From assembly GCA_028873275.1 (NCBI GenBank), contig JAGWLJ010000038.1:1-9242 (forward strand): 9,242 nucleotides of DNA, written 5' to 3'. A program made the position numbers and the translations under genes. The notes under the pieces are model-generated. The model worked only from the letters and a program-made list of their open reading frames with translations. It was not told the origin of the DNA and ran no database searches. Source of the DNA: Pseudomonadota bacterium. GTDB taxonomy: Bacteria; Pseudomonadota; Alphaproteobacteria; Rickettsiales; SXRF01. Shown here piece by piece: positions 1-6,148 of this stretch (its first letter is position 1; each line of letters opens with the position of its first letter).

Positions 1-98
1 TAGCCGGAGGGGCCGGGATTGGCCGTATCGGTCATTGCCATGGCGGCAGGGCCGCTCAGCGCGCATAGCAGGCTGGTCATCATCAGCAGCTTTTTCAT
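1..98 (-). CDS. Exported protein of unknown function, N-terminal part only
   Basis: Only the first 32 codons lie in the window; the gene runs off the left edge. It begins MKKLLMMTSLLCALS, two lysines followed by a hydrophobic stretch, then GPAAMA and a polar, Pro/Gly-containing segment (MTDTANPGPSG). This is a typical Sec signal peptide with an Ala-x-Ala cleavage site after about residue 21, so the product is probably periplasmic or outer-membrane associated. The start is well supported: AGGAG at 106-110 lies 7 bases upstream of the ATG at 96-98. The gene is downstream of, and in the same direction as, the Ser/Gly-rich gene, but a strong terminator separates them, so it should have its own promoter between 99 and 203. 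The visible part is too short to name a family. Confidence 0.75.
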   Translation of the reverse strand, partial: MKKLLMMTSLLCALSGPAAMAMTDTANPGPSG

Positions 99-143
99 AA
101 GGATTCTCCTTTAAGGTTGTCCCATCCACTCATGCACCGAAAA

Positions 144-180
144 GAGGTAAGGGTGCTATACGGCATGTGTGCCACGGCAT
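144..180. promoter_or_regulatory. Possible operator: direct repeat upstream of the exported-protein gene
   Basis: In the 105-base gap before the exported-protein gene, ACGGCAT occurs twice on the + strand at a 14-base period (160-166 and 174-180). The arms GGCA and TGCC lie between and overlap the copies. Such spacing can be a regulator site next to a promoter, but the arms are short and I found no convincing -35/-10 pair. Weak call. Confidence 0.15.
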
Positions 181-203
181 TAACAAGGCATAGAAACAGG
201 CGT

Positions 204-237
204 AAAAAAACAGGAGCATGGCGGACCATGCTCCTGT
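204..237 (-). terminator. Intrinsic terminator of the Ser/Gly-rich protein gene
   Basis: A perfect 12-base inverted repeat with a 4-base loop (ACAGGAGCATGG at 210-221, CCATGCTCCTGT at 226-237) is followed, on the minus strand, by a run of seven T (complement of A204-A210). It begins 16 bases after the stop codon at 254. On the + strand no T run follows, so it acts in one direction only. It ends the Ser/Gly-rich transcript before the exported-protein gene. Confidence 0.93.
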
Positions 238-253
238 CGCATGTTATTCAGGA

Positions 254-556
254 TTAACGGCTGCCGCCGGAAGAAGATCCGGAGCCACTCTTGCCGGACG
301 AGCTGCCACTGGAAGAGCCGCTGCTGCGGCCGGACTGCGAGCCGGAGCTGCCTGAGCCGGAGCTGTAGCTTTCATCCGCATCGCTGTCGCTGTCACTCCG
401 CGAAGCATTTCCCTGACCGGACTGCGAGCCCATGCCGGAAGATTGTTTCCCAGAGGACGAGCCACCGGAAGACTGCTTGCCGGAAGACGATCCGGAGGAA
501 CTGAATTTATTTTCTTCATCGCGGTCTTGGTTCTGGCGATTCTGGTTATCGGTCAT
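254..556 (-). CDS. Ser/Gly-rich low-complexity protein, 100 residues
   Basis: This is a 100-residue protein of unknown function. It starts MTDNQNRQNQDRDEEN, a polar Asn/Gln/charged head. From residue 19 onward it is almost entirely Ser and Gly, with a few Lys, Gln and Arg and an acidic patch of alternating Ser-Asp near residues 54-62. There is no hydrophobic stretch, so it has neither signal peptide nor membrane segment and is probably a disordered cytoplasmic protein. The start is set by a strong ribosome site, GGAGGGAG at 565-572, 8 bases upstream of the ATG at 554-556; the frame stays open further upstream but that part has no support. Residues 22-31 and 32-41 are an exact tandem repeat (GSSSGKQSSG) encoded by different codons. 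The strong ribosome site and strong terminator argue for a real, monocistronic gene. The composition is reminiscent of stress-related hydrophilic proteins, but I cannot assign a family. Confidence 0.8.
   Translation of the reverse strand: MTDNQNRQNQDRDEENKFSSSGSSSGKQSSGGSSSGKQSSGMGSQSGQGNASRSDSDSDADESYSSGSGSSGSQSGRSSGSSSGSSSGKSGSGSSSGGSR
434..493 (-). repeat. Two 30-base tandem units, both coding GSSSGKQSSG
   Basis: Unit 1 is 464-493 and unit 2 is 434-463, read on the minus strand. They differ at 7 of 30 bases, and every difference is a synonymous third-position change (GGA/GGC, TCT/TCC, TCC/TCT, GGC/GGG, AAG/AAA, CAG/CAA, GGT/GGC). The protein repeat is therefore exact while the DNA repeat has decayed. 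Confidence 0.85.
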
Positions 557-584
557 AGATAAATCTCCCTCCATTGGTTGAGCG

Positions 585-603
585 GAATCGCATGGTGCGA
601 TTC
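585..603. promoter_or_regulatory. Perfect inverted repeat in the leader of the Ser/Gly-rich gene
   Basis: The arms GAATCGCA (585-592) and TGCGATTC (596-603) flank a 3-base centre. The element sits 12 bases upstream of the ribosome site of the Ser/Gly-rich gene and about 30 bases upstream of its ATG. It could be a hairpin in the 5' untranslated RNA or a dimeric repressor site. No T run follows it on either strand, so it is not a terminator. Confidence 0.45.
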
Positions 604-659
604 GTTTGTAAGAGAGTAGGCGCTCACGCATAAGTTTGCACCAGCATGGGGCCAGGGAA

Positions 660-665
660 ATTATA
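660..665 (-). promoter_or_regulatory. Candidate -10 element for the Ser/Gly-rich gene
   Basis: A perfect TATAAT on the minus strand (ATTATA on +) lies in an AT-rich stretch just after the stop codon of the upstream hydrolase. It would give a leader of about 97 bases that includes the inverted repeat at 585-603. The -35 region 17 bases upstream (TTCGGC) is poor. TACAAA, closer to the gene, is an alternative -10. Confidence 0.3.
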
Positions 666-674
666 AATAACCGG

Positions 675-1334
675 TTAGCACTGCCGAAGGCATTCCATGA
701 TGAAGTCATTGACGCGGTCGGCATGCGTGACGTTGATAAGATGGCCGCCGTCCGGAATGATCGCGCTGGCCTGCACCTTGCCGGCCGGAATAATTTTATC
801 TCGACCTCCATGGATGTGGAATACCGGCATGGGTAACGGCTGCGCCAGTGACCATTGCGTGGCGGCGCCGCTCTGCCAGCGTACCAGCGGCGGCGGCATA
901 TCCTTCAGCATGCGGGCATACAGGGATTTGTGCGGATAACGGGTCATCATGACCACAAGGCTCAGGATATCGAGCTGCCAGCGCGTGGCAAAGGGGGGCA
1001 GCAGGCGCATCAGCTTTCCCGCCATGCGCGGCAGGAAGGCGATCGCTTTCGAATCGCTGCAGGAGGCGATCAGCAGCACCGCCGCGGGCCGGAGCCTGAG
1101 CGCCATCTGCTGCGCCAGCATGCCGCCCAGCGAGACGCCTCCGAGGATGAAACGTCCCGACGTGTCGATCGTATCGGCAAGGCGATTGCCGTAGGAAGCG
1201 AGGCTTTCCTTTATATCCAGAGGGCTGAGCCATTCCACGATGGCCATGTCGGCAAGGCGCTCCAGCTGCGGCGCATACATCCGCCTGTCTGTGCCGGTGC
1301 CGGGAATCATGTAGAGCCTGGGAGGAGAGGCCAT
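675..1334 (-). CDS. Small alpha/beta hydrolase, 219 residues
   Basis: A cytoplasmic alpha/beta-hydrolase fold enzyme of unknown substrate. The N-terminus carries the oxyanion-type strand LYMIPGTGTDRRMY (residues 7-20). The nucleophile elbow is GVSLG with Ser68, the acid is Asp179 in FHIHGGRDKIIP, and the general base is His198 in DGGHLINV, so the catalytic triad is complete and correctly ordered. At 219 residues it is short for the fold; the region between residues 95 and 155 is a small helical cap. There is no signal peptide. The ATG at 1332-1334 overlaps by one base the TGA of the upstream 54-codon gene (TGATG), and no good ribosome site precedes it, so translation is probably coupled to that gene. 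The GTGTDRRMY motif resembles uncharacterised hydrolases annotated only as alpha/beta fold; esterase or thioesterase activity is possible. Confidence 0.88.
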   Translation of the reverse strand: MASPPRLYMIPGTGTDRRMYAPQLERLADMAIVEWLSPLDIKESLASYGNRLADTIDTSGRFILGGVSLGGMLAQQMALRLRPAAVLLIASCSDSKAIAFLPRMAGKLMRLLPPFATRWQLDILSLVVMMTRYPHKSLYARMLKDMPPPLVRWQSGAATQWSLAQPLPMPVFHIHGGRDKIIPAGKVQASAIIPDGGHLINVTHADRVNDFIMECLRQC

Positions 1335-1498
1335 CAGCCGCCGCCAATGGGTTCCCCGTCCCGGGGCATGGCGGCTTTCTGTTTTTCCGCTTCTTTCATC
1401 ATCCGGTCACTTTCCTGGCGCAGATTCTCTGCTTCCCGAGGCAGTTGAGATCCGGACTCACGAAGTTTGTCTGATTGATTTCCGATGGAACTATCCAT
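1334..1498 (-). CDS. Small charged helical protein, 54 residues
   Basis: A short gene starting MDSSIGNQSDKLRESGSQ and ending GEPIGGG. The middle (about residues 19-44) is rich in Glu, Lys, Arg and Gln and is predicted by eye to be a single amphipathic or coiled-coil helix; the C-terminus is a flexible Gly tail. It has no signal peptide or membrane segment. The evidence that it is real is its stop codon, which shares one base with the ATG of the hydrolase (TGATG), a classic translational-coupling arrangement. It also fills the gap between the hydrolase and the upstream operon in the same direction. The ribosome site before its ATG (1496-1498) is weak. A poor promoter-like pair (TTGCGT, then ATTAAT 19 bases on) lies upstream on the minus strand. 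I do not recognise the family; a partner or regulator of the hydrolase is a guess. Confidence 0.6.
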   Translation of the reverse strand: MDSSIGNQSDKLRESGSQLPREAENLRQESDRMMKEAEKQKAAMPRDGEPIGGG

Positions 1499-1570
1499 AA
1501 CACCACTGACTCTAATTAATCGGGCGATAAGGAGTCCATACGCAATGCAGGAAAACTGCGCTTAACGGGG

Positions 1571-2365
1571 TTATTTCCCTCCGGCGGACTGGCCGGTTTC
1601 GCGACGTATCTGCTCCACTGCTGCCTTCACCTTGAAGTCCAGCAGGGTTTTGCCGTATTCCGCTGTGGCGCCGCTGGGATCGCCCATGACGCCGGAGGCC
1701 GCGAAATCCTTCTCGGAGTAGTGACGGATCAGTGCGGGGCGAACGCCGCCGTCGATGGCCATAATTTCCGAGGCGTCCATGAAACCGGCATGGGCATCCG
1801 GGCTTTTGATACCCAGCTTGCGCGCCCAGGCGTCGGCCTCGCGATCATTATAATAATCGCTGACATTGATGACCGTGATGCCTTCGTTCTTCCATTCCCT
1901 GTTCAGCTTGTCGGCTACTTCCTGCTGCACCTTCTGGTTGCCGCCATGGTCGCCGATGAAGCAGATGTGCTTAAACCCCTCCTGCTTGAAGCTGCGCGCC
2001 GCGTCCTCCAGCACCCTGGCGAAATCTTCCTCATTCACCGAGATGGTGCCGGGAAACAGCATGTGGCCTTCGGGCGGGTTGACGCGTCCTTCGGGAACAT
2101 AAGCCAGCACGGGCGCAGCCAGCGCGTTGCCGAGCTGGCGGGCGATCTCGCCGGAGGTGTAGCGCACGATCCGGTTATGCTTGCCGATGGCGATGTGCGG
2201 ACCGTTCTGCTCGGTACCCCCGCTGGGGATGATGACGGTATCGACGCCGCGCGCCATGCGCTCCTTCACCTCCGGCCAGGTGAGGTCTTCGAGATAATAG
2301 GAATCGCCGGCGGCGAAGGCGGGTAGGGCCATCATGATCAGCGCCAGCAGAAAAATATATCTCAT
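1571..2365 (-). CDS. Secreted creatininase-family amidohydrolase
   Basis: A 264-residue member of the creatininase (creatinine amidohydrolase) family, metal-dependent hydrolases acting on amide or cyclic amide bonds. Residues 1-18 (MRYIFLLALIMMALPAFA) are a Sec signal peptide with an Ala-x-Ala cleavage site, so the enzyme is probably periplasmic. The family landmarks are IPSGGTEQNGPH (46-57), PEGHMLFPGTISV (98-110), GDHGGNQ (138-144) and DAHAGFMDASE (190-200). Compared with creatininase itself, Glu52 and His140 are kept as metal ligands. The usual His two residues after the Glu is Asn54, and the usual Asp eleven residues after it is His63. This EQNGPH...KHN pattern appears, from memory, to mark a secreted subfamily rather than a dead enzyme. 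Its ATG overlaps the stop of the ABC transporter by four bases (ATGA), and GGAGGAG precedes it, so it is the last gene of the four-gene operon. The substrate is unknown. Confidence 0.88.
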   Translation of the reverse strand: MRYIFLLALIMMALPAFAAGDSYYLEDLTWPEVKERMARGVDTVIIPSGGTEQNGPHIAIGKHNRIVRYTSGEIARQLGNALAAPVLAYVPEGRVNPPEGHMLFPGTISVNEEDFARVLEDAARSFKQEGFKHICFIGDHGGNQKVQQEVADKLNREWKNEGITVINVSDYYNDREADAWARKLGIKSPDAHAGFMDASEIMAIDGGVRPALIRHYSEKDFAASGVMGDPSGATAEYGKTLLDFKVKAAVEQIRRETGQSAGGK

Positions 2366-4050
2366 GCCTCTCCTCCCAGGTTCAGCTCGTTTTTATGCCA
2401 TTTCCTGAGCGTGCTGCGGTGTCCGACGCTGACGATGGCCGCACGCGGCAGCCTTGAAGCCAGCGTTTCGTAGAGATGCGCCTCGAGCGATTCATCGAGC
2501 GCAGAAGTGGTTTCATCAAGGAACACGAACTCCGGCTGCACCAGCAGGATGCGCGCGAAAGCGATGCGCTGCTGCTCGCCCAGCGACAGGATATGCGACC
2601 ACAAATCGCTGTCGTCCATCCGGGGCTTCAGGTGCTCAAGCCGGCAGAGGGAGAGGATTTCATCGAGCTGAGAATCTTCCGCCTGCGGGGCGTTGGGATA
2701 ATAAAGCGACTGGCGCAGGGTGCCCAGCGGCAGGTAAGGCTTCTGCGGCACGAACAGCATGGAGGCATGCGCCGGCAGCGTCAGCTCTCCCTCGACGAAG
2801 GGCCACAGCCCGGCCAGCGTTCTGAGCAGCGTGCTCTTGCCGGAGCCGGAGCGGCCGGTGATCAGCAGCGTGTCGCCGGGGCGGATGGCGAGGTTCAGGC
2901 GGTTAAGCAGCAGGCGGTTGTCGGGCAGGCGGATGGTCAGGTTTTTTGCCTCGATCTGCTTGCGGTCGCTGGCATGGCGTTCGAAGCCGGCGGTGGGGGC
3001 CTGCGTGGCCTCGGCATGACGGATGCTGCCGGTGAAGCCGCTCAGTCGGTCGATCACGGCGCGCCAGGTGGCGATGCTGGTATAGGAATCGACGATATAG
3101 GACAATGAGCCCTGCACCTGCCCGAAGGCTGAGGCCGTCTGCGTCAGGTCGCCCAGCTGGGTTTTTCTGGCGAAATAGCTCGGCGCGGCGACGACGTAAG
3201 GAAAAATGATCGCCAGCTGGCTGTAGCCGGAGGTGAGCCAGGAGAGGGTTTTCTGCCGCTTCATGATCGCCCAGAAATTACCGATTACCGCTTGGAAGCG
3301 GGTAACGAAGTTCTCCTGCTCCTGCGCCTCGCCCTTATAGAAGGCGATGCTTTCGGTGTTCTCGCGCAGGCGCACCAGGCTGAAGCGGAAATCGGCTTCG
3401 AAGCGCTGCTGGTTATAATTGAGATGCACCAGTGGCCGCCCGACGCGCACGGTGAGCCAGGTGCCGGCGATGGCGTAGATCAGCGCTGCCCAGAACATAT
3501 AGCCGGGGATGTGGATGGCCATGCCGCCCAGCGTGAAATCCAGCGCGCCGGAAAGCCGCCAGAGAATGGTCAGGAAGGAAAATAGCGTGACGACAGAACT
3601 CAATAATCCAAGCGCCAGCCCCAAAGTCAGTTGAATGAATTGTTCAATGTCCTCGCTGATGCGCTGGTCGGGGTTGTCGGTGGGGCTGCCCATCAGCTGC
3701 ATGCGGTAGTAATTCTGCTTGCCCAGCCAGTCCGACAGGTAGCGGTTTGTCATCCAGGCGCGCCACTTGATGCGCAGCATCTGGTTGAGATACACGCGAT
3801 ACACCGCGACGGCGATGAAGGTGAAGGCCAGGTAGGTAAAGCGCAGCAGCGCCGCGAAAAAGGCTTTCTCATCGACGGCTTGGATGGAATCGTAGAAATC
3901 CTTGTTCCAGAAGTTGAAGAGGACATTGAGATACACTTCGCCGAGATTGAGGGCGACGATGACGAAAAGCAGCCCATACGCTTTCCAGCGTTCCTCCGAC
4001 TGCCAGTAGGGGCGGGTCAGGCCCCAGAGTTCTTTCATGAAAACGCGCAC
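2362..4050 (-). CDS. ABC transporter, fused membrane and ATPase domains (SbmA/BacA/YddA type)
   Basis: A 562-residue half-transporter that should dimerise in the inner membrane. The N-terminal part (about residues 20-340) is an ABC_membrane_2 / SbmA-BacA type domain with about six membrane helices and the hallmark NPDQRISEDI (126-135) and ENTESIAFYKGEAQE (230-244). The C-terminal ATPase has Walker A GRSGSGKST (399-407), a Q-loop at Gln436, signature LSLGEQQ (488-494), Walker B FVFLDE (508-513) and the H-loop His544, so it should hydrolyse ATP. Relatives include E. coli YddA, mycobacterial Rv1819c (vitamin B12 and hydrophilic solute import) and eukaryotic ABCD proteins. The true SbmA/BacA proteins lack the ATPase domain. 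The start is uncertain: GTG at 4048-4050 lies one base after the upstream stop, and ATG at 4036-4038 is an alternative; neither has a clear ribosome site. It sits third in the operon. The cargo cannot be read from the sequence. Confidence 0.93.
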   Translation of the reverse strand: MRVFMKELWGLTRPYWQSEERWKAYGLLFVIVALNLGEVYLNVLFNFWNKDFYDSIQAVDEKAFFAALLRFTYLAFTFIAVAVYRVYLNQMLRIKWRAWMTNRYLSDWLGKQNYYRMQLMGSPTDNPDQRISEDIEQFIQLTLGLALGLLSSVVTLFSFLTILWRLSGALDFTLGGMAIHIPGYMFWAALIYAIAGTWLTVRVGRPLVHLNYNQQRFEADFRFSLVRLRENTESIAFYKGEAQEQENFVTRFQAVIGNFWAIMKRQKTLSWLTSGYSQLAIIFPYVVAAPSYFARKTQLGDLTQTASAFGQVQGSLSYIVDSYTSIATWRAVIDRLSGFTGSIRHAEATQAPTAGFERHASDRKQIEAKNLTIRLPDNRLLLNRLNLAIRPGDTLLITGRSGSGKSTLLRTLAGLWPFVEGELTLPAHASMLFVPQKPYLPLGTLRQSLYYPNAPQAEDSQLDEILSLCRLEHLKPRMDDSDLWSHILSLGEQQRIAFARILLVQPEFVFLDETTSALDESLEAHLYETLASRLPRAAIVSVGHRSTLRKWHKNELNLGGEA

Positions 4051-4051
4051 G

Positions 4052-4753
4052 CTATAACGACAATCGTTTAAAAATGGGTTCGGGAATGTGGCAGATGATC
4101 AGCATGATAAAACGCCAGAAGAAGGGAACATACAGCACGTTCTTTTTCTTTTCCATGGCATGGACAATTTTTTCCGCCACGTAATCGCGGCTGGCGATCA
4201 GCGGGCTTTTCATGCCCCAGGTCATGGGCGTGTCGACGAAGCCGGGCTTGACGGTCAGCACATGCACGCCCTGTTTATGGCAGCGGTTGCGTAGGCCGGA
4301 CGCGAAGCAGGTGAGGGCGGCCTTGGCGCTGCCGTAGGCGTAATTGCTCTGGCGGCCGCGGTCGCCGGCGACGGAGGAAATGATGGCGATGCTGCCGCGC
4401 TTTCGGTCAGCCAGGCGCTGCGCGGCGGCTTCCGCCAGGTCGGCGGGAAGGAGATAGTTGATGCGGGCGATATGCGCCAGGTCGCCGCTCATATCGCCCA
4501 CGGCGATGACGACATGGCTGAAATCCCCCACGCTTTCTATAAACGTTTCCGGCGAAAAATCCGAATCCAGCAGATCCACCGGCTGAATCAGGCACTCCGC
4601 CTGGAAGCGGGTGGAAAGATCGGCGGCCAGCAGTTCCAGCTCGCGCTCGTCGCGGCCGGCGAGGATGAGCCGGTAGCCTTTGCGGGCGAGGCTGCGGCAG
4701 ATGGCCTGCGCCAGCGAGGAGGTGGCGCCGATAACGAGCGCGGTGTCAGTCAT
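4052..4753 (-). CDS. Short-chain dehydrogenase, DprE2-like
   Basis: A 233-residue NAD(P)-dependent SDR. The Rossmann entry is VIGATSSLAQAI (7-18), with Ser-Ser-Leu-Ala replacing the later glycines of the common TGxxxGxG motif. The active site has Asn99, Ser127 in IISSVAGDRG, and Tyr140/Lys144 in YAYGSAK. The C-terminal tail (about 205-233, VPFFWRFIMLIICHIPEPIF) is hydrophobic and would bind the membrane, as in DprE2-type enzymes that act on a polyprenyl-phosphate sugar. In mycobacteria DprE2 reduces the 2-keto intermediate made by DprE1 to give decaprenyl-phosphoryl arabinose. The start at ATG 4751-4753 is supported by GGAAG upstream and by the overlap of 8 bases with the DprE1-like gene; the frame is open further upstream but only as an antiparallel-free shadow of that gene. 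The partner gene strongly supports the assignment. The exact sugar is an inference. Confidence 0.88.
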   Translation of the reverse strand: MTDTALVIGATSSLAQAICRSLARKGYRLILAGRDERELELLAADLSTRFQAECLIQPVDLLDSDFSPETFIESVGDFSHVVIAVGDMSGDLAHIARINYLLPADLAEAAAQRLADRKRGSIAIISSVAGDRGRQSNYAYGSAKAALTCFASGLRNRCHKQGVHVLTVKPGFVDTPMTWGMKSPLIASRDYVAEKIVHAMEKKKNVLYVPFFWRFIMLIICHIPEPIFKRLSL

Positions 4754-6101
4754 GCGGCTTCCATTCAAGCCGGTCGGACATGCGGGAGCGGAATTTGCCG
4801 CCGGGATCGAGGTCGCGGATGAAATCACACCAGTCGCCTGCCTGGGGATACATCTGGCGAAACAGCTCCGGCGCCAGCAGCGCATCCTTGGCGAGATAGA
4901 CGCGGCCGCCATGCTCGGCCACCCAGCGGTCCAGCTGCGGCAGCAGTTTCCTGACGCGGCGGGTGTTGGGGAAGTCGAGGGCGAGGCTGTAGCCCTGCTT
5001 CGAGAAGGTGAGCATGCCCTTGCCTTCGCGGTGGTATTTGAGGACGGCGAGGAAGGAGAAGCCGCCGTGCTTCTGGATGGCCGAGAGCAGGGATTTGAGC
5101 CTGGCGGCGATGTCCTGCGTTTCGGGCAGCAGGCACTGGTACTGGAAAAAGCCGCGGCGGCCATACAGCCGGTTCCACCCGCCGATGGCGTCGAGCGGAT
5201 GGAAGAAGCTGTTGAAGTCGACGACGGCGCTCTGCCGCTCCGACGAATAGCGCTTGAACCGCCACCGGTTGTAAAGCGCCATCGAATAACGGTTGAGCAG
5301 GAAGGGCGGCATGAAGAAGGGAACGCTGAGGCGCGTGGCCAATGGCCGGAATTTATTGAGCGCCGCGCCGCCGTCGCCGGCCAGCATAGGGTTGGCGGCC
5401 TCGAACACGCCGCGGCCGATCTCATCGCCGCGTGCCATGTGGTCGATCCAGCCGATCATGTAATCCGAGCTGCCCCGGTAATGCTCGAACGCTGCCACCA
5501 TGTCCTCGATGGATTCGACGCGGTAGCTCAGCGTTTTTAGCGAGGCGGAGGCGATGGGTTTCAGTTTGAGGGTCACTTCCTCGATAATGCCGGTCATGCC
5601 CATGCCGCCGGCCGTGGCCCAGAAGAGTTCGCTGTGCTCCTGCGGCGAGCATTCGACGCTGTCGCCGCCGGCGGTGGTCAGGCGGATGGCGGCCACATGC
5701 TCGGCGAATTCGCCTTCGCGCCAGTGGTTCTTGCCGTGCACGTTGCAGGCGAAGGCGCCTCCCAGAGTAACATGGCGCGTGCCGGGAATCACCGGCGGCA
5801 GCCAGCCATGCGGGATAGAAAGATCCATTAGTTCGGCCAGCGTCACGCCGGCCTGCGCCTGCACGATGCCCTGCCTGGCGTCAAAAGAAATAAAATGGTC
5901 GAGTCGTTCGGTGCGGATAACGCCTTCGGGTTGCAGCGCCGCATCGCCATACGAGCGGCCAAGCCCGCGCGGCAGCAGCGGCCCCGCATGCTCGCGCAGG
6001 ATGAGTCCGAGATCGCGGTGTTTTTCCGGGCGGTAGGAGAGGCAGGTGTCGACGGGGCAGTGGCCCCATCCGGAGAGTAGTTCGCGCTTGGCGGCTGGCA
6101 T
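4746..6101 (-). CDS. FAD-dependent oxidase, DprE1-like
   Basis: A 451-residue flavoprotein of the FAD_binding_4 (vanillyl-alcohol oxidase) fold, related to DprE1, which oxidises C2 of decaprenyl-phosphoryl ribose. The FAD domain shows LPRGLGRSYGDAAL (43-56), PGTRHVTLGGAFACNVHGKNH (106-126) and GGMGMTGII (165-173). The substrate domain has FFQYQCLLPE (318-327), FLAVLK (350-355), YSLALDFP (371-378) and GGRVYLAKD (398-406). Lys405 matches the catalytic Lys418 of the mycobacterial enzyme; His122 and Lys124 match its HGK motif. Ala374 stands where that enzyme has Cys387, the residue attacked by benzothiazinones. There is no signal peptide. It is the first gene of the operon. The ATG at 6099-6101 has almost no ribosome site; a promoter-like pair upstream predicts a leaderless transcript. 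The role in arabinose-type lipid sugar synthesis is inferred from the family and the DprE2-like neighbour. Confidence 0.92.
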   Translation of the reverse strand: MPAAKRELLSGWGHCPVDTCLSYRPEKHRDLGLILREHAGPLLPRGLGRSYGDAALQPEGVIRTERLDHFISFDARQGIVQAQAGVTLAELMDLSIPHGWLPPVIPGTRHVTLGGAFACNVHGKNHWREGEFAEHVAAIRLTTAGGDSVECSPQEHSELFWATAGGMGMTGIIEEVTLKLKPIASASLKTLSYRVESIEDMVAAFEHYRGSSDYMIGWIDHMARGDEIGRGVFEAANPMLAGDGGAALNKFRPLATRLSVPFFMPPFLLNRYSMALYNRWRFKRYSSERQSAVVDFNSFFHPLDAIGGWNRLYGRRGFFQYQCLLPETQDIAARLKSLLSAIQKHGGFSFLAVLKYHREGKGMLTFSKQGYSLALDFPNTRRVRKLLPQLDRWVAEHGGRVYLAKDALLAPELFRQMYPQAGDWCDFIRDLDPGGKFRSRMSDRLEWKPHD

Positions 6102-6107
6102 GGCTCT

Positions 6108-6136
6108 GTTGTAATAGTACGCATCGCCAATGTAAA
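6108..6136 (-). promoter_or_regulatory. Candidate promoter of the DprE-like operon
   Basis: Read on the minus strand, TTTACA (6136-6131) is followed after exactly 17 bases by TACAAC (6113-6108), matching sigma-70 consensus at 5/6 and 4/6. Transcription would start at or next to the ATG at 6101, giving a leaderless mRNA, in line with the missing ribosome site. The same 47-base gap must also hold the promoter of the divergent DUF486 gene. Confidence 0.4.
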
Positions 6137-6148
6137 GCCGAGGTTCCC

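Noticed and set aside
254..811. Longer 185-residue version of the Ser/Gly-rich protein
   Set aside because: The extra N-terminal part lies antiparallel-free inside the hydrolase 3' end in another frame. It lacks a ribosome site, while the ATG at 556 has a very strong one.
855..1448. 197-residue + strand open frame over the hydrolase and the 54-codon gene
   Set aside because: It covers the complement of a hydrolase with a full catalytic triad, and has no recognisable motif or start signal.
1543..1560. Small hairpin GCAG-GAAAA-CTGC after the creatininase gene
   Set aside because: Only a 4-base stem and no T run; too weak for a terminator.
1544..1564. Six-codon + strand frame (MQENCA) after AAGGAG
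   Set aside because: The ribosome-like site is suggestive, but the peptide is tiny, nothing follows it on that strand, and chance explains it.
2476..3108. 210-residue + strand open frame opposite the ABC transporter ATPase domain
   Set aside because: Antisense shadow. The conserved ATPase motifs on the minus strand settle which strand is coding.
4052..5425. 457-residue frame including the DprE2-like enzyme
   Set aside because: The extension upstream of 4753 is an Arg/Ser/Pro-rich shadow of the DprE1-like gene. The SDR domain begins at once after the ATG at 4753.
4680..5540. 286-residue + strand open frame opposite the DprE1-like gene
   Set aside because: No ribosome site, no domain, and composition typical of an antisense shadow in GC-rich DNA.
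6109..6136. TTGTAA-16-TGTAAA as promoter of the DUF486 gene
   Set aside because: The predicted start near 6143 would cut into the GAGG ribosome site at 6140-6143, so it does not fit the gene.
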